Shown here one piece after another: positions 1-8,830 of a stretch of 24,923 bases of DNA; the first letter of the stretch is position 1; each line of letters begins with the position of its first letter. Position numbers and translations under genes: made by a program. Origin of the DNA: Firmicutes bacterium UBA5486 (GTDB lineage: Bacteria; Bacillota; UBA4882; UBA10575); the NCBI GenBank assembly GCA_002427045.1, contig DIPO01000033.1:1-24923 (forward strand), in the 5' to 3' direction. The notes under the pieces were generated by a model. It ran no database searches. It saw nothing but the letters and a program-made list of their open reading frames with translations, and was not told the origin of the DNA.

Positions 1-2835
1 TTGGGACTCTCTTCCAAACAGGGTATTGAAGAGTATGGAATTGAACCCTTTAATAAAAAATGCCGGGAATCAGTCTTCACCTATGAACAGGAATGGCGGA
101 GGATGACTGAACGGATTGCCTATTGGATCGATTTGGATGATCCCTATATTACTTTAGATAATAATTATATTGAGACCGTCTGGTGGATTCTGAAGAAATA
201 CTTTGATGCTGGTTTAATCTACGAAGGATATAAAATTATGCCTTATTGTGCCAGGTGTGGAACTCCCCTGGCCTCTCATGAGGTTTCTCAGGGCTACAAA
301 GATGAGACCATTAACTCCATTTATGTGCGGATGAAAGTGACCGGCCGTGAAGGCGAGTATTTCCTGGTCTGGACCACTACTCCCTGGACCCTCCCTTCTA
401 ACGTAGCTTTAGCGGTTAATCCGGAATTTACCTATGTCAAAGCACGCCGCCCTGAAGATGAGGATCTTTATATCCTAGTCCGTGATCGAGTTCATGCCGT
501 ATTAGGTGAAGATGCTGAAATCCTTGAGGAGTTTACAGGTGAAAAACTATTAGGAATGGAATATGAGCAACTGCTCCCCTTTATAAAAACCACAGAGAAT
601 GCTTTTCATGTTTATGGGGCTGATTTTGTCTCTACCGAAGATGGTACCGGGATTGTGCATATTGCTCCTGCTTTTGGTGAAGATGACTACCAATTAGGCC
701 GGAAGCATCAACTCCCGGTTGTACAACCGGTTGATAAGGAAGGTAAATTTACTGCGGAGATTACCCCCTGGGCGGGCAGATTTGTTAAAGAGGCGGATGA
801 TGATATCACCAGATATCTTAAGTCCGAAGGGAAACTTTTTAGTAAAGAACGGATTACTCACTCCTATCCCTACTGCTGGCGGTGTGATACACCTCTCCTC
901 TATTATGCCCGGAAATCCTGGTATATCGAGGTTACTAAGTATAAAGACCGGTTGATTGAGAATAACAGAAAGGTTAAATGGTACCCGGAACACGTAGGTA
1001 AAGGCCGGTTTGGGAACTGGCTTGAGAATTTAATTGACTGGTCGCTTTCTCGGGATCGTTATTGGGGGACACCGCTTAATATTTGGAAGTGTGAGACCTG
1101 CGGGAAGCTTACCTCAGTAGGTTCGAGGCAGGAATTGGCGGAGCGGGCAATTGAGTCAGTTGATCCAGAGACCATTGAACTTCATCGGCCCTATATTGAT
1201 GAGATTCATTTGACCTGTGAATGCGGAGGAAGGATGAGTAGGACCCAGGAAGTAATAGATTGCTGGTTTGATTCCGGAGCGATGCCTGTTGCCCAGTGGC
1301 ATTACCCCTTTGAACACAAAGATGATTTTGATCAGCTATTTCCGGCGGATTTTATCTGTGAAGGTATTGACCAGACTAGAGGATGGTTTTATTCACTCCT
1401 TTCCATCTCTACTTTTCTCTTTGATCAACCGCCTTATAAAAGTGTTTTAGTTAATGATCTGGTCCTTGATAAAAAAGGCCAGAAAATGTCTAAATCCAAG
1501 GGTAACACGGTTGATCCCTGGAAATTGATTGAGAGATATGGTGCTGATGCGACTCGCTGGTATTTACTGGCGGTCTCTCCGCCCTGGACCCCGACCCGCT
1601 TTGATGAGGATGGCTTAAAAGAGGTCTTTTCGAAATTCTTTGGCACGTTGATGAATGTATATTCCTTCTTTACCCTTTATGCCAATATCGATGGGGCAGA
1701 GCCTCAGTTATATAATATTCCGGTGCAAGAGAGGGAAGAGATTGATCGCTGGATCATTTCCCGCTTGAATTCGGTAACTAAGCAGATCCGCGAGGATATG
1801 GCCGCTTATGAATTGACTAAGGTGGTCCGAGCCATCCAAACCTTTATGATTGATGATGTTTCCAACTGGTATGTCCGGCGGACCAGAGAGCGGTTTTGGG
1901 CATCCGAGATGGATCAGAATAAACAAGCCGTCTATAGAACGCTCTGGGAAGTGCTAATAACAGTCGCCAAATTAATGGCTCCCTTTGCGCCCTTTATGGC
2001 AGAAGAGATCTATCAGAACCTGCTGAGTAAGGGAGAGAAGAAGGATTCTATTCACTTTGAACTATACCCGGAAGCGGAGGAAGCTTTAATTAACAAAGAT
2101 TTAGAAGCACATATGGGTTTAGTAATTGAGCTGGTTTCATTAGGAAGAGCAGCCCGGAATAGAGTTCAGATTAAAGTCAGACAGCCATTGGCTTCCATCC
2201 TGATTGACCAAAAGAACCAGGAGATGCTCAAACCAATGGAAGCACTGGTTAAAGAAGAATTAAATATTAAGTCCTTATCCTATGTCTCAGATCCTGATCA
2301 ATATGTTTCGTATGAAATTAAACCAAACTTTCCAGTACTAGGCCCCAAGTATGGGAAATTGATGAAAGGAATCAGTAAAGCACTGGCCGGATGTGATACT
2401 GTATCTGCAGTTAATAAGCTAAGGCAAGAAGGCCAGCTCGAATTGACAATTGAAGATACTCCTGTAGTTTTAACTGAGGAAGATCTAGAGATTCGGACTG
2501 GAGAAAAACAGGGCTATACAGTAGAGATGGATCGGGGTAATTATGTGATCCTAGATACTAAACTGACCGAAGATTTAATTCAGGAAGGATTAGCCAGGGA
2601 GATCGTTTCTAAAGTCCAGAATATGCGGAAAAATGCCGGATTTGAATTGACGGATCGGATCGAACTTTACTACCACACCGGTAAGGAGGTAGCCGCGGCC
2701 ATTGAGGCTTTTAAAGATTATATTATGGATGAAACGCTGGCGGTGTCTATTGTAAAACTAGACCAGAAAACTGCAGAACTTGAAGAATGGGAGATTAATG
2801 GTTATCCAACCGGATTAAAAGTAGAAAAGATTTAA
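1..2835 (+). CDS. ileS: isoleucyl-tRNA synthetase, IleS2 type (5' end outside window)
   Basis: Cytoplasmic class I aminoacyl-tRNA synthetase that charges tRNA-Ile. The frame is open from base 1, and its opening residues match the interior of bacterial IleRS just after the HIGH region. The first TTG is therefore probably an internal Leu and roughly 90 N-terminal residues, including HIGH, are missing. The 944 visible residues contain the editing (CP1) domain with the HIAPAFGEDD stretch near residue 220, a Cys-pair zinc-like region (CETC near 365, CEC near 406) and the KMSKS loop at residues 495-499, followed by the anticodon-binding domain. The YCARCGTPLASHE segment and overall pattern fit the eukaryote-like IleS2 subclass, known in the family for mupirocin tolerance. 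That subtype call rests on recalled family resemblance. The stop is followed by a clear terminator, so it ends its transcription unit. Confidence 0.97.
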   Translation: MGLSSKQGIEEYGIEPFNKKCRESVFTYEQEWRRMTERIAYWIDLDDPYITLDNNYIETVWWILKKYFDAGLIYEGYKIMPYCARCGTPLASHEVSQGYKDETINSIYVRMKVTGREGEYFLVWTTTPWTLPSNVALAVNPEFTYVKARRPEDEDLYILVRDRVHAVLGEDAEILEEFTGEKLLGMEYEQLLPFIKTTENAFHVYGADFVSTEDGTGIVHIAPAFGEDDYQLGRKHQLPVVQPVDKEGKFTAEITPWAGRFVKEADDDITRYLKSEGKLFSKERITHSYPYCWRCDTPLLYYARKSWYIEVTKYKDRLIENNRKVKWYPEHVGKGRFGNWLENLIDWSLSRDRYWGTPLNIWKCETCGKLTSVGSRQELAERAIESVDPETIELHRPYIDEIHLTCECGGRMSRTQEVIDCWFDSGAMPVAQWHYPFEHKDDFDQLFPADFICEGIDQTRGWFYSLLSISTFLFDQPPYKSVLVNDLVLDKKGQKMSKSKGNTVDPWKLIERYGADATRWYLLAVSPPWTPTRFDEDGLKEVFSKFFGTLMNVYSFFTLYANIDGAEPQLYNIPVQEREEIDRWIISRLNSVTKQIREDMAAYELTKVVRAIQTFMIDDVSNWYVRRTRERFWASEMDQNKQAVYRTLWEVLITVAKLMAPFAPFMAEEIYQNLLSKGEKKDSIHFELYPEAEEALINKDLEAHMGLVIELVSLGRAARNRVQIKVRQPLASILIDQKNQEMLKPMEALVKEELNIKSLSYVSDPDQYVSYEIKPNFPVLGPKYGKLMKGISKALAGCDTVSAVNKLRQEGQLELTIEDTPVVLTEEDLEIRTGEKQGYTVEMDRGNYVILDTKLTEDLIQEGLAREIVSKVQNMRKNAGFELTDRIELYYHTGKEVAAAIEAFKDYIMDETLAVSIVKLDQKTAELEEWEINGYPTGLKVEKI

Positions 2836-2860
2836 AAAAGGATTCATGTAACTTTAGAAG

Positions 2861-2891
2861 AAGGGTCTCACTCTGAGTGAGACCTTTCTTT
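2861..2891 (+). terminator. Rho-independent terminator after ileS
   Basis: A perfect 9-bp stem (GGTCTCACT at 2864-2872, AGTGAGACC at 2876-2884) with a CTG loop. It is extended by A:U and G:U pairs and followed by a T-rich tract (TTTCTTT). It lies 28 bases past the ileS stop and separates ileS from trkA. Confidence 0.93.
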
Positions 2892-2927
2892 ACTGTAAAA
2901 ATGGATTTGATACGAAGAGAGGCAGAT

Positions 2928-2956
2928 TTGCTTTTTTAGTAATGGTACAATATAAT
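2928..2956 (+). promoter_or_regulatory. sigma-A type promoter for trkA-trkH
   Basis: TTGCTT at 2928-2933, a 17-base spacer and a perfect TATAAT at 2951-2956. The predicted transcription start near 2963 leaves a leader of about 45 bases before the trkA ATG, which has a GGGAGG ribosome binding site. Confidence 0.8.
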
Positions 2957-3007
2957 AATTTTCACATTAAGAGAATTCCTTAACAGGTATTTGTTGGGAG
3001 GATAACC

Positions 3008-4354
3008 ATGCGTATTGTGATTATTGGAGTAGGAAAAGTGGGTTTTAATATTTCTAAAGCTCTTTCTGAGGAAGGCCATGATGTAATTCTTATTGACAAA
3101 GATCCAGAAGTATTAAATGCGGCAGCGAATAATCTAGATGTGTTGACTGTGGTGGGTAATGGAGCTAGTGCCCGTACGCTTGAAGAGGTTGATATAAAAT
3201 CGGTTGATATAATTTTAGCTGTTACAGAAAATGATGAATTAAATATGATTGCTTGTATGACAGCCAAACAATGTGGTGTTCCAATGACAGTAGCCCGGAT
3301 CAGAAATTCCGATTATACATCATCCCATCCTTATTTACTATCTTATTCAAAATACGGAATTGATTTAATTATTAATCCGGAACACTTGGCAGCACAGGAG
3401 ATTTTTAGGTTAATAGAGGTTCCAATGGCCACCGATGTAGAATATTTTCATGATGGTAAGCTGAGCCTGATCGGGTTGAAAATTGAGGAGGATCTGGCGA
3501 TTGCCGGAAAACGAATCTGTGATCTAAATTTAGAACGATTTACTATTGTTGCTATTATTAGAAATGAAAAGGCCTTAATACCCAGAGGAAATACTATGTT
3601 ATTACCTAAAGATAAGATTTTTGTCCTTGGAGAAACCGGAGGCTTTCAAAACTTAAGCGATTTAATTAAAAAGAAATCTCCTGTTTTCAAACGAATTATT
3701 ATTGCCGGCGGGGGATTAATTTCCCAATATTTACTTAGGCTTCTACGTCAAAAGAAGAACACTCCGGAGATAAAGATCATCGAACCCCAAGAAGAACTCT
3801 GTCATACATTGGCCTGTGAATTAGAGGGATGCAGCATTATTTGTGCTGATCCAACTAAAAAAGAAGTTTTGGAAGAGGAAAATGTGGGAGTAGGAGATAT
3901 TTTTATTTCTCTACTTGGTTCGGAAAACTTGAATTTGGTAGCTTGTCTACTTGCCCGTAAACAAGGTGTTGGTGAGATTATCTGTGAAATAGGAAGGGAA
4001 GATTATATTCCTTTGGGGGAGACGATCGGGGTAACTGCAACTATTACTCCTAGATTGTTAATGACCAACACAGTCTTAAAACTGGTTCGTAAAAGTAATA
4101 TTGTGAATATTAATCTTTTACAGACTGGAGATGCAGAAATCATTGAAGTGATTCCAGAGAAGAATTCTCCTGTTACCCAGAGAAAGTTACGGGATCTAAA
4201 TCTTCCGCTTGGGATAGTAATTGGTGCGGTTATTCATGAAGGAAAAACTATTGTTCCACGTGGGGATACATTAATAAAACCTTATGATCATGTCATTGTC
4301 TTTGCTCTGAAAAACCTTATATCAGAGGTAGAAAAATTATTTGACAATAAATAG
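3008..4354 (+). CDS. trkA: Trk potassium uptake system, peripheral NAD-binding subunit TrkA
   Basis: Cytoplasmic regulatory subunit that binds NAD(H)/nucleotide and gates the TrkH K+ channel. The 448 residues form the standard two-repeat TrkA. Each half has a Rossmann RCK_N domain followed by an RCK_C domain. The first Rossmann motif is MRIVIIGVGKVG at residues 1-12, and a second nucleotide-binding start (RIIIAGGGLISQYL) lies near residue 228. The ATG has a GGGAGG ribosome binding site about 6 bases upstream. It sits 12 bases ahead of trkH behind a consensus promoter, so the two are almost certainly one operon. Length and domain order are typical for the full-length tandem form rather than the single-domain KtrA. 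Confidence 0.95.
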   Translation: MRIVIIGVGKVGFNISKALSEEGHDVILIDKDPEVLNAAANNLDVLTVVGNGASARTLEEVDIKSVDIILAVTENDELNMIACMTAKQCGVPMTVARIRNSDYTSSHPYLLSYSKYGIDLIINPEHLAAQEIFRLIEVPMATDVEYFHDGKLSLIGLKIEEDLAIAGKRICDLNLERFTIVAIIRNEKALIPRGNTMLLPKDKIFVLGETGGFQNLSDLIKKKSPVFKRIIIAGGGLISQYLLRLLRQKKNTPEIKIIEPQEELCHTLACELEGCSIICADPTKKEVLEEENVGVGDIFISLLGSENLNLVACLLARKQGVGEIICEIGREDYIPLGETIGVTATITPRLLMTNTVLKLVRKSNIVNINLLQTGDAEIIEVIPEKNSPVTQRKLRDLNLPLGIVIGAVIHEGKTIVPRGDTLIKPYDHVIVFALKNLISEVEKLFDNK

Positions 4355-4366
4355 CGGGGGATATAT

Positions 4367-5806
4367 GTGTATTTATGTCTTGTTTTTCATTCGATCGGTA
4401 AGATTTTACTTCTATTAGCTGTAATTATGATGATTCCCTTACAGGTGGCCATTTACTACCGTGGGTCTGATGTGGTTGCTTTTGGGTATTCGATTATGAT
4501 AACACTTCTGCTTGGGGGAATACTTAGCTTAATAAAACCCAGAGGCAATTTCCGGAGACGTGAAGGCCTTGCCGTAGTAGGATTAGGCTGGATAATATTG
4601 ACGGCAGTGGGAGCTTTACCTTTCTACTTGTCGGGAACTGTTCAGACCTATACCGATGCCTTTTTTGAGACCATGTCCGGTTTTACCACTACCGGAGCAA
4701 CAATTTTACCGGAGATTGAAAGTGTTGCTCGCGGGATTCTTTTCTGGCGAAGTTTAACCCACTGGCTGGGCGGAATGGGTATTATCGTCCTTTCTTTAGC
4801 GGTTTTTTCCTTTCTCCGTCAGGGAACATCTCTTTTTCAAGCTGAAGTCCCAGGCCCATTCCCTGATAAGATTTTACCACGTTTAAAAAAATCCGCAGCG
4901 GTGTTATGGATCATCTACACGGTTTTTACACTGGTAGAAATTATTACTCTAAGATGGGCTGGAATGTCGCTTTATGATAGTTTTATTCATACTTTTGGTT
5001 CAATGGCAACCGGGGGGTTTTCCTCGAAAAATATTAGTGTTGAATTTTTTCATAACATCAAAATAGAAATGATTATTACAATCTTTATGTTTTTAGCGGG
5101 GATTAATTTTTCTCTTTATTACCGGGCAATTAAGAGACGAAGCTTAAAACCATTATTAAAAAGTTCCGAAACCAGAGTTTATTTTTTGATTATTGTGGTT
5201 GCTACGATCCTAATAAGCATTTCATTGTTAACACAGATGAATTTATCAGTTGGGGAAGCTCTCCGGCGGTCAGGCTTTCAAGTAGTTTCGGTTATTACAA
5301 CTACAGGATATTCCAGTGATAATTTTGATACATGGCCATCTTTTGCCCGCGGTATTCTTTTTATCTTGATGTTTTTTGGCGGATGTACCGGTTCGACTGG
5401 AGGAGCGATTAAAATTGCACGGATTATGTTATTATTTAAGTATGCTTTCCGGCAGGTGCAAAAGGCTGTTAATCCTAGGCTGGTGATCCGAACCAAACTT
5501 GATGGTACTGCACTTCCTGATGCCAGGATCCATGAGATATTAGCATTTTTCTTTATGTATATTACATTATTTATCTGTGGTGCCTTATTTGTTATGGCTA
5601 CTGGTGAGGATTTAGTAACTTCTCTGACTGCAGCAGCAGCTACCATCGGAAATATCGGCCCGGGCTTTGCCAGAGTCGGACCGTTGGGTAATTATTCCGG
5701 TCTCCATATAGCTGCTAAATGGGTTCTAAGCCTTTTAATGCTGGCGGGGAGGTTGGAGATTCTTCCAATTTTAGTATTATTCTCTCCCCGGTTTTGGCGA
5801 AAATAA
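4367..5806 (+). CDS. trkH: Trk potassium uptake channel subunit TrkH
   Basis: Integral membrane K+ translocating subunit of the Trk system, partner of TrkA upstream. The 479 residues are strongly hydrophobic. All four pore-loop filter segments of the SKT superfamily can be recognised: SGFTTTGAT near residue 104, SMATGGFS near 212, ITTTGYSS near 311 and ATIGNIGPG near 427. The conserved FFGGCTGSTGGAIK segment follows the third filter. The start is a GTG at 4367 with a GCGGGGG ribosome binding site 4 to 10 bases upstream. An ATG at 4365 is in another frame. The stop lies 28 bases before the next gene and no terminator is evident between them. Confidence 0.95.
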   Translation: MYLCLVFHSIGKILLLLAVIMMIPLQVAIYYRGSDVVAFGYSIMITLLLGGILSLIKPRGNFRRREGLAVVGLGWIILTAVGALPFYLSGTVQTYTDAFFETMSGFTTTGATILPEIESVARGILFWRSLTHWLGGMGIIVLSLAVFSFLRQGTSLFQAEVPGPFPDKILPRLKKSAAVLWIIYTVFTLVEIITLRWAGMSLYDSFIHTFGSMATGGFSSKNISVEFFHNIKIEMIITIFMFLAGINFSLYYRAIKRRSLKPLLKSSETRVYFLIIVVATILISISLLTQMNLSVGEALRRSGFQVVSVITTTGYSSDNFDTWPSFARGILFILMFFGGCTGSTGGAIKIARIMLLFKYAFRQVQKAVNPRLVIRTKLDGTALPDARIHEILAFFFMYITLFICGALFVMATGEDLVTSLTAAAATIGNIGPGFARVGPLGNYSGLHIAAKWVLSLLMLAGRLEILPILVLFSPRFWRK

Positions 5807-5834
5807 ATGATATACGGGAAAGAGAGTGAAAGCG

Positions 5835-7220
5835 ATGAAAGAAAATTATGATGTAATTATTGTGGGTGGAGGACCGGCAGGGATTTTTGCTGCGCTTGAG
5901 CTCGCAGAGGTTACGGGTAAAATACTTATTATCGAGAAAGGTAAAAACTTATCGGAACGGACCTGCCCTTCTAAGAAGAAACATATCCCTTGTATTAAAT
6001 GCAAGCCCTGTTCTATTGTGAATGGCTGGGGAGGCGCTGGTGCTTTTAGTGATGGCAAACTTACCTTATCATCAGAGGTCGGGGGCTTTCTTGATGAATA
6101 TATCTCTAAAGACCGCCTCCACAAAATGATCAGATATGTTGATGATATTTACCTGCATTTTGGCGCACCAAAGAAAGTATATGGTGAGGATGAAGAGGCA
6201 ATTGCCGAGATTGAAAAAAAGGCCGTCTTGGCTGACCTCCGGTTGATTCCCTCCCGGATCCGGCATTTAGGTTCCGGTCGGACTTTAGAGATTTTACAAG
6301 CGATGAAGGATCACTTAGAGGAAAAGGGCGTAGAGGTTGCAACAGGTGTGGCTTGTGAAGAACTCCTGATGGAAAAGGGTAAGGCGGTTGGTATCCGTAC
6401 TACCGGAGGAGAAGAATACCGGGGGAAATATATAATTGTCGGCCCGGGTCGTGAAGGCGCTGAATGGCTGGTTGCTGAGGGCAAAAGATTAGGGCTGGAG
6501 ACGACAGTTAATCCGGTGGATATTGGTGTCCGGGTGGAACTCCCGGCTGAAGTGATGGAGCCTTTAACCAGCGTAGTCTATGAGAGCAAATTTATCTTTT
6601 ATTCCCCTTCTTTTGAAGACCGGGTCAGGACCTTCTGTATGTGTCCCCATGGCGAAGTCGTAGCAGAGAATAATGATGGTTTAATGACTGTAAATGGGCA
6701 TAGCCATGCTCATAAAAGAACCGGTAATACTAATTTTGCTCTCCTGGTGAGTAAGAATTTTACCGAACCATTTAAGGAACCCATCTCCTATGGCCGTTAT
6801 GTAGCTGGTTTAGCGAACCTGCTGGGCGGGGGTGTAATTGTACAGCGTTTAGGCGACCTCCATGCCGGCCGGAGATCTAATCCGGAGCGGATGAAAAAAG
6901 GATTGGTAACCCCTACATTACAGGAGGCTACTCCCGGAGATCTCAGTCTGGTTCTTCCTTATCGTCATTTATTAGCAATTATGGAGATGCTGGAGGCTTT
7001 GGATATCATAGCACCGGGAGTAAATTCACGTAATACTCTAATCTATGGGGTAGAGGTTAAATTTTACTCCTCTCGCTTGGCACTTAGCAGTAATCTGGAA
7101 ACAAAAATTCCCAACCTTTTTGCGGTAGGAGATGGAGCAGGGGTAACCAGAGGCTTGATGCAAGCCTCAATCTCCGGGGTAATTGTAGCCAATGAAATCA
7201 AAAGAAGACTGGATTCGTAG
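5835..7220 (+). CDS. FAD-dependent dehydrogenase-like oxidoreductase (COG2509 family)
   Basis: Predicted cytoplasmic flavoprotein. An N-terminal Rossmann FAD site (VIIVGGGPAG, residues 7-16) is followed by a cysteine cluster at C44, C53, C56 and C59 and the glycine-rich segment GWGGAGAFSDGK, a combination typical of the uncharacterised COG2509 family. The C-terminus has the second FAD motif, NLFAVGDGAGVTRG. The reaction and substrate are unknown; the cysteines could bind a metal or act in redox, but nothing here shows which. ATG 5835 is preferred over GTG 5826 because the GGGAAAGAGAG Shine-Dalgarno-like stretch is better spaced. The gene starts 28 bases after trkH and may be read through from the trk promoter, though no functional link is known. 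Confidence 0.85.
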   Translation: MKENYDVIIVGGGPAGIFAALELAEVTGKILIIEKGKNLSERTCPSKKKHIPCIKCKPCSIVNGWGGAGAFSDGKLTLSSEVGGFLDEYISKDRLHKMIRYVDDIYLHFGAPKKVYGEDEEAIAEIEKKAVLADLRLIPSRIRHLGSGRTLEILQAMKDHLEEKGVEVATGVACEELLMEKGKAVGIRTTGGEEYRGKYIIVGPGREGAEWLVAEGKRLGLETTVNPVDIGVRVELPAEVMEPLTSVVYESKFIFYSPSFEDRVRTFCMCPHGEVVAENNDGLMTVNGHSHAHKRTGNTNFALLVSKNFTEPFKEPISYGRYVAGLANLLGGGVIVQRLGDLHAGRRSNPERMKKGLVTPTLQEATPGDLSLVLPYRHLLAIMEMLEALDIIAPGVNSRNTLIYGVEVKFYSSRLALSSNLETKIPNLFAVGDGAGVTRGLMQASISGVIVANEIKRRLDS

Positions 7221-7245
7221 CTTTATTTTTCGTACTCTCCTAATT

Positions 7246-7261
7246 TAGCTGGGCTTTTATT
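7246..7261 (+). repeat. 16-bp direct repeat, copy 1
   Basis: TTAGCTGGGCTTTTAT occurs here and again, identically, at 7840-7855. The two copies flank the minus-strand exported-protein gene. Flanking bases differ, and neither copy has an obvious pairing arm that would make it a terminator. Confidence 0.6.
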
Positions 7262-7283
7262 TTATTTCCGGGCGCTGTTATTA

Positions 7284-7790
7284 CTAAAATATGTAAAAAT
7301 GGATTCCGCCACCATAAATGATTCCCGGTTCGGGGGAGTCCCACGGGGATCCAACAGATGAATAACCAATCTCCACATGATACTTGAAATTACCAATAAA
7401 ATCATTAGTGGTGAATTCCAGCCCAATCCCGTAGATCGTTCCGGGCGCGGAGACAAGCTCTTCCGGGGTGATAAAAGTAAAATGCCCCAACATCCCGTAA
7501 CCATAAAAATTATGGGTTGGCCGGCGCATAAACCGGTAGATATATTTACCACCATAAATTAGAGCAGAATCAGTAGAGATAAAGATCCCTTGAATTGCCG
7601 AGTGTTTACTGATATTAAAAATACCGCTATACCCGAACTCCGGGAAGACGGATTGTAAGCCGCCACCTAAACGCAGAAGATATGCCTCTTTTTCTTCGGC
7701 TGCTACTGGCGAGGGGATGAGAAGCAGGAAAAGGCTGAAGAGGCAGATAAAAATAAGAAGGTACGTTTTTCTAGGAAATGGTTTCCACAT
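7284..7790 (-). CDS. exported protein, probable small outer-membrane beta-barrel
   Basis: Unrecognised 168-residue protein. It begins with a basic N-region and a long hydrophobic core (residues 10-30) ending in SPVAAEE, a good Sec signal peptide with signal peptidase I cleavage near residue 31. The mature part is rich in Gly, Tyr and Phe, with alternating polar and hydrophobic stretches such as YLLRLGGGL and IYGIGLEFTT. It ends in IHFYIF, with a C-terminal Phe as in the beta-signal of outer-membrane barrels. No lipobox is present. The start is an ATG with a GAGG ribosome binding site. It is transcribed opposite to the genes on its left and in the same direction as the SdpI-like gene 204 bases upstream. 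The barrel assignment is inference from pattern; a cell-wall or spore protein is the main alternative. Confidence 0.6.
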   Translation of the reverse strand: MWKPFPRKTYLLIFICLFSLFLLLIPSPVAAEEKEAYLLRLGGGLQSVFPEFGYSGIFNISKHSAIQGIFISTDSALIYGGKYIYRFMRRPTHNFYGYGMLGHFTFITPEELVSAPGTIYGIGLEFTTNDFIGNFKYHVEIGYSSVGSPWDSPEPGIIYGGGIHFYIF

Positions 7791-7810
7791 CTAAATACCT
7801 CGTTCCTAAA

Positions 7811-7880
7811 CTAGTCTCATTTTCGCATCCATGCCATGCTTAGCTGGGCTTTTATGTAAAGGTGTGTAAGATGAGACTAG
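7811..7880. repeat. 10-bp inverted repeat upstream of the barrel-like gene
   Basis: CTAGTCTCAT at 7811-7820 and its exact complement ATGAGACTAG at 7871-7880 are 50 bases apart. They lie upstream of the minus-strand gene that starts at 7790 and enclose the second 16-bp direct-repeat copy. It could form a long stem-loop or a looped operator; function is unknown. Confidence 0.5.
7840..7855 (+). repeat. 16-bp direct repeat, copy 2
   Basis: Second identical copy of TTAGCTGGGCTTTTAT, 594 bases downstream of the first, on the other side of the exported-protein gene and inside the loop of the 7811-7880 inverted repeat. Confidence 0.6.
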
Positions 7881-7994
7881 ATGCTCTTTAGGATTAAAAA
7901 TTCTATAATCAGTAAGAAAAAGCCTTTTTTATTTTTTGGTTGAAACAAAAAATTGGAATGGGGAAAACAGGATCAATTATGCAATTTCTTAGAA

Positions 7995-8663
7995 TTATTT
8001 ATTTTCCTTTTTAAAAAGGAAATAAGAATATACCATTGCAATCAGAGAGCTACCGATTAATAGGATCATAAGTAGCCAAAAACGTGGTTTATCCGGTAGA
8101 AATACACTCAACATAATGAGAATGCCGGAAATTAAGAATAGTTTTCCCCCTAACCGGTGGGTCTCGTGCCAGACTTTTTCATTTGCTAGAGTCCAAGGGG
8201 TTTTTATCCCAATAAAATAATTATGTTTAATCTGTGGAAGATAAATTCCAAGCAAGGCAAAGAGAATCCCCAGTCCCAAGGTGGTTATTTTCCCAATATT
8301 TACATTATAGCCTAGATTAAAAACTATAACTAGCAACTGTATCCCTAGTAAAAAAAGAAAAAGCCCCAATTTTATCAGACGGTAAGCCTTGAGGAATTTC
8401 AGATAATTCTCTTTACGGGGATCTAGTGAAGGAGCGACTAACATTAGAATATAAAGTGCTAAAGTAATTAGGGGTATTATAGAAACACCTTCAAAACGGC
8501 TGCTAAAACCATTAGGTTTACCATCAAGATTCCAGTGGGTTGCTATTTCCTCTGGCAAGTGGGGATAGGCTAAGATTGTAATAGCAATAATCAGCAAAAA
8601 GATGATTATTAAATACCATTCATGTTTGAGTTCTTTTCTTATTTTATAATTTTGATCAGACAT
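7995..8663 (-). CDS. SdpI/DUF1648 family membrane protein
   Basis: A 222-residue polytopic membrane protein with about six hydrophobic segments. The N-terminal part carries the DUF1648 signature LPEEIATHWNLDGKPNGF (near residues 35-52). The C-terminal part carries the SdpI-type segment IGIKTPWTLANEKVW HETHRLGG (near residues 150-173). Bacillus subtilis SdpI, the founder, gives immunity to the SdpC killing peptide and signals its presence through SdpR. Most homologues are uncharacterised, so immunity or signalling is only inferred. No sdpR-like regulator or toxin gene is adjacent. The ATG has an excellent AAAGGAGG ribosome binding site (minus strand, 8671-8678). A TATAAT on the minus strand at 8724-8729 may be its -10 box, with only a weak -35. 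Confidence 0.82.
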   Translation of the reverse strand: MSDQNYKIRKELKHEWYLIIIFLLIIAITILAYPHLPEEIATHWNLDGKPNGFSSRFEGVSIIPLITLALYILMLVAPSLDPRKENYLKFLKAYRLIKLGLFLFLLGIQLLVIVFNLGYNVNIGKITTLGLGILFALLGIYLPQIKHNYFIGIKTPWTLANEKVWHETHRLGGKLFLISGILIMLSVFLPDKPRFWLLMILLIGSSLIAMVYSYFLFKKENK

Positions 8664-8830
8664 TAGAAGACCTCCTTTAATCAGGTATCTGCTTTCATCC
8701 TTTAATCTATGTAAGTATAATCTATTATAACCAATTGATGTCTTTAAACATAAGATTCAAAACTTAGTTTAAAACTCCTCCTAGAAAATAGCTATATATA
8801 CATTACTAAGTGGCATGAACGACTTGCTGG

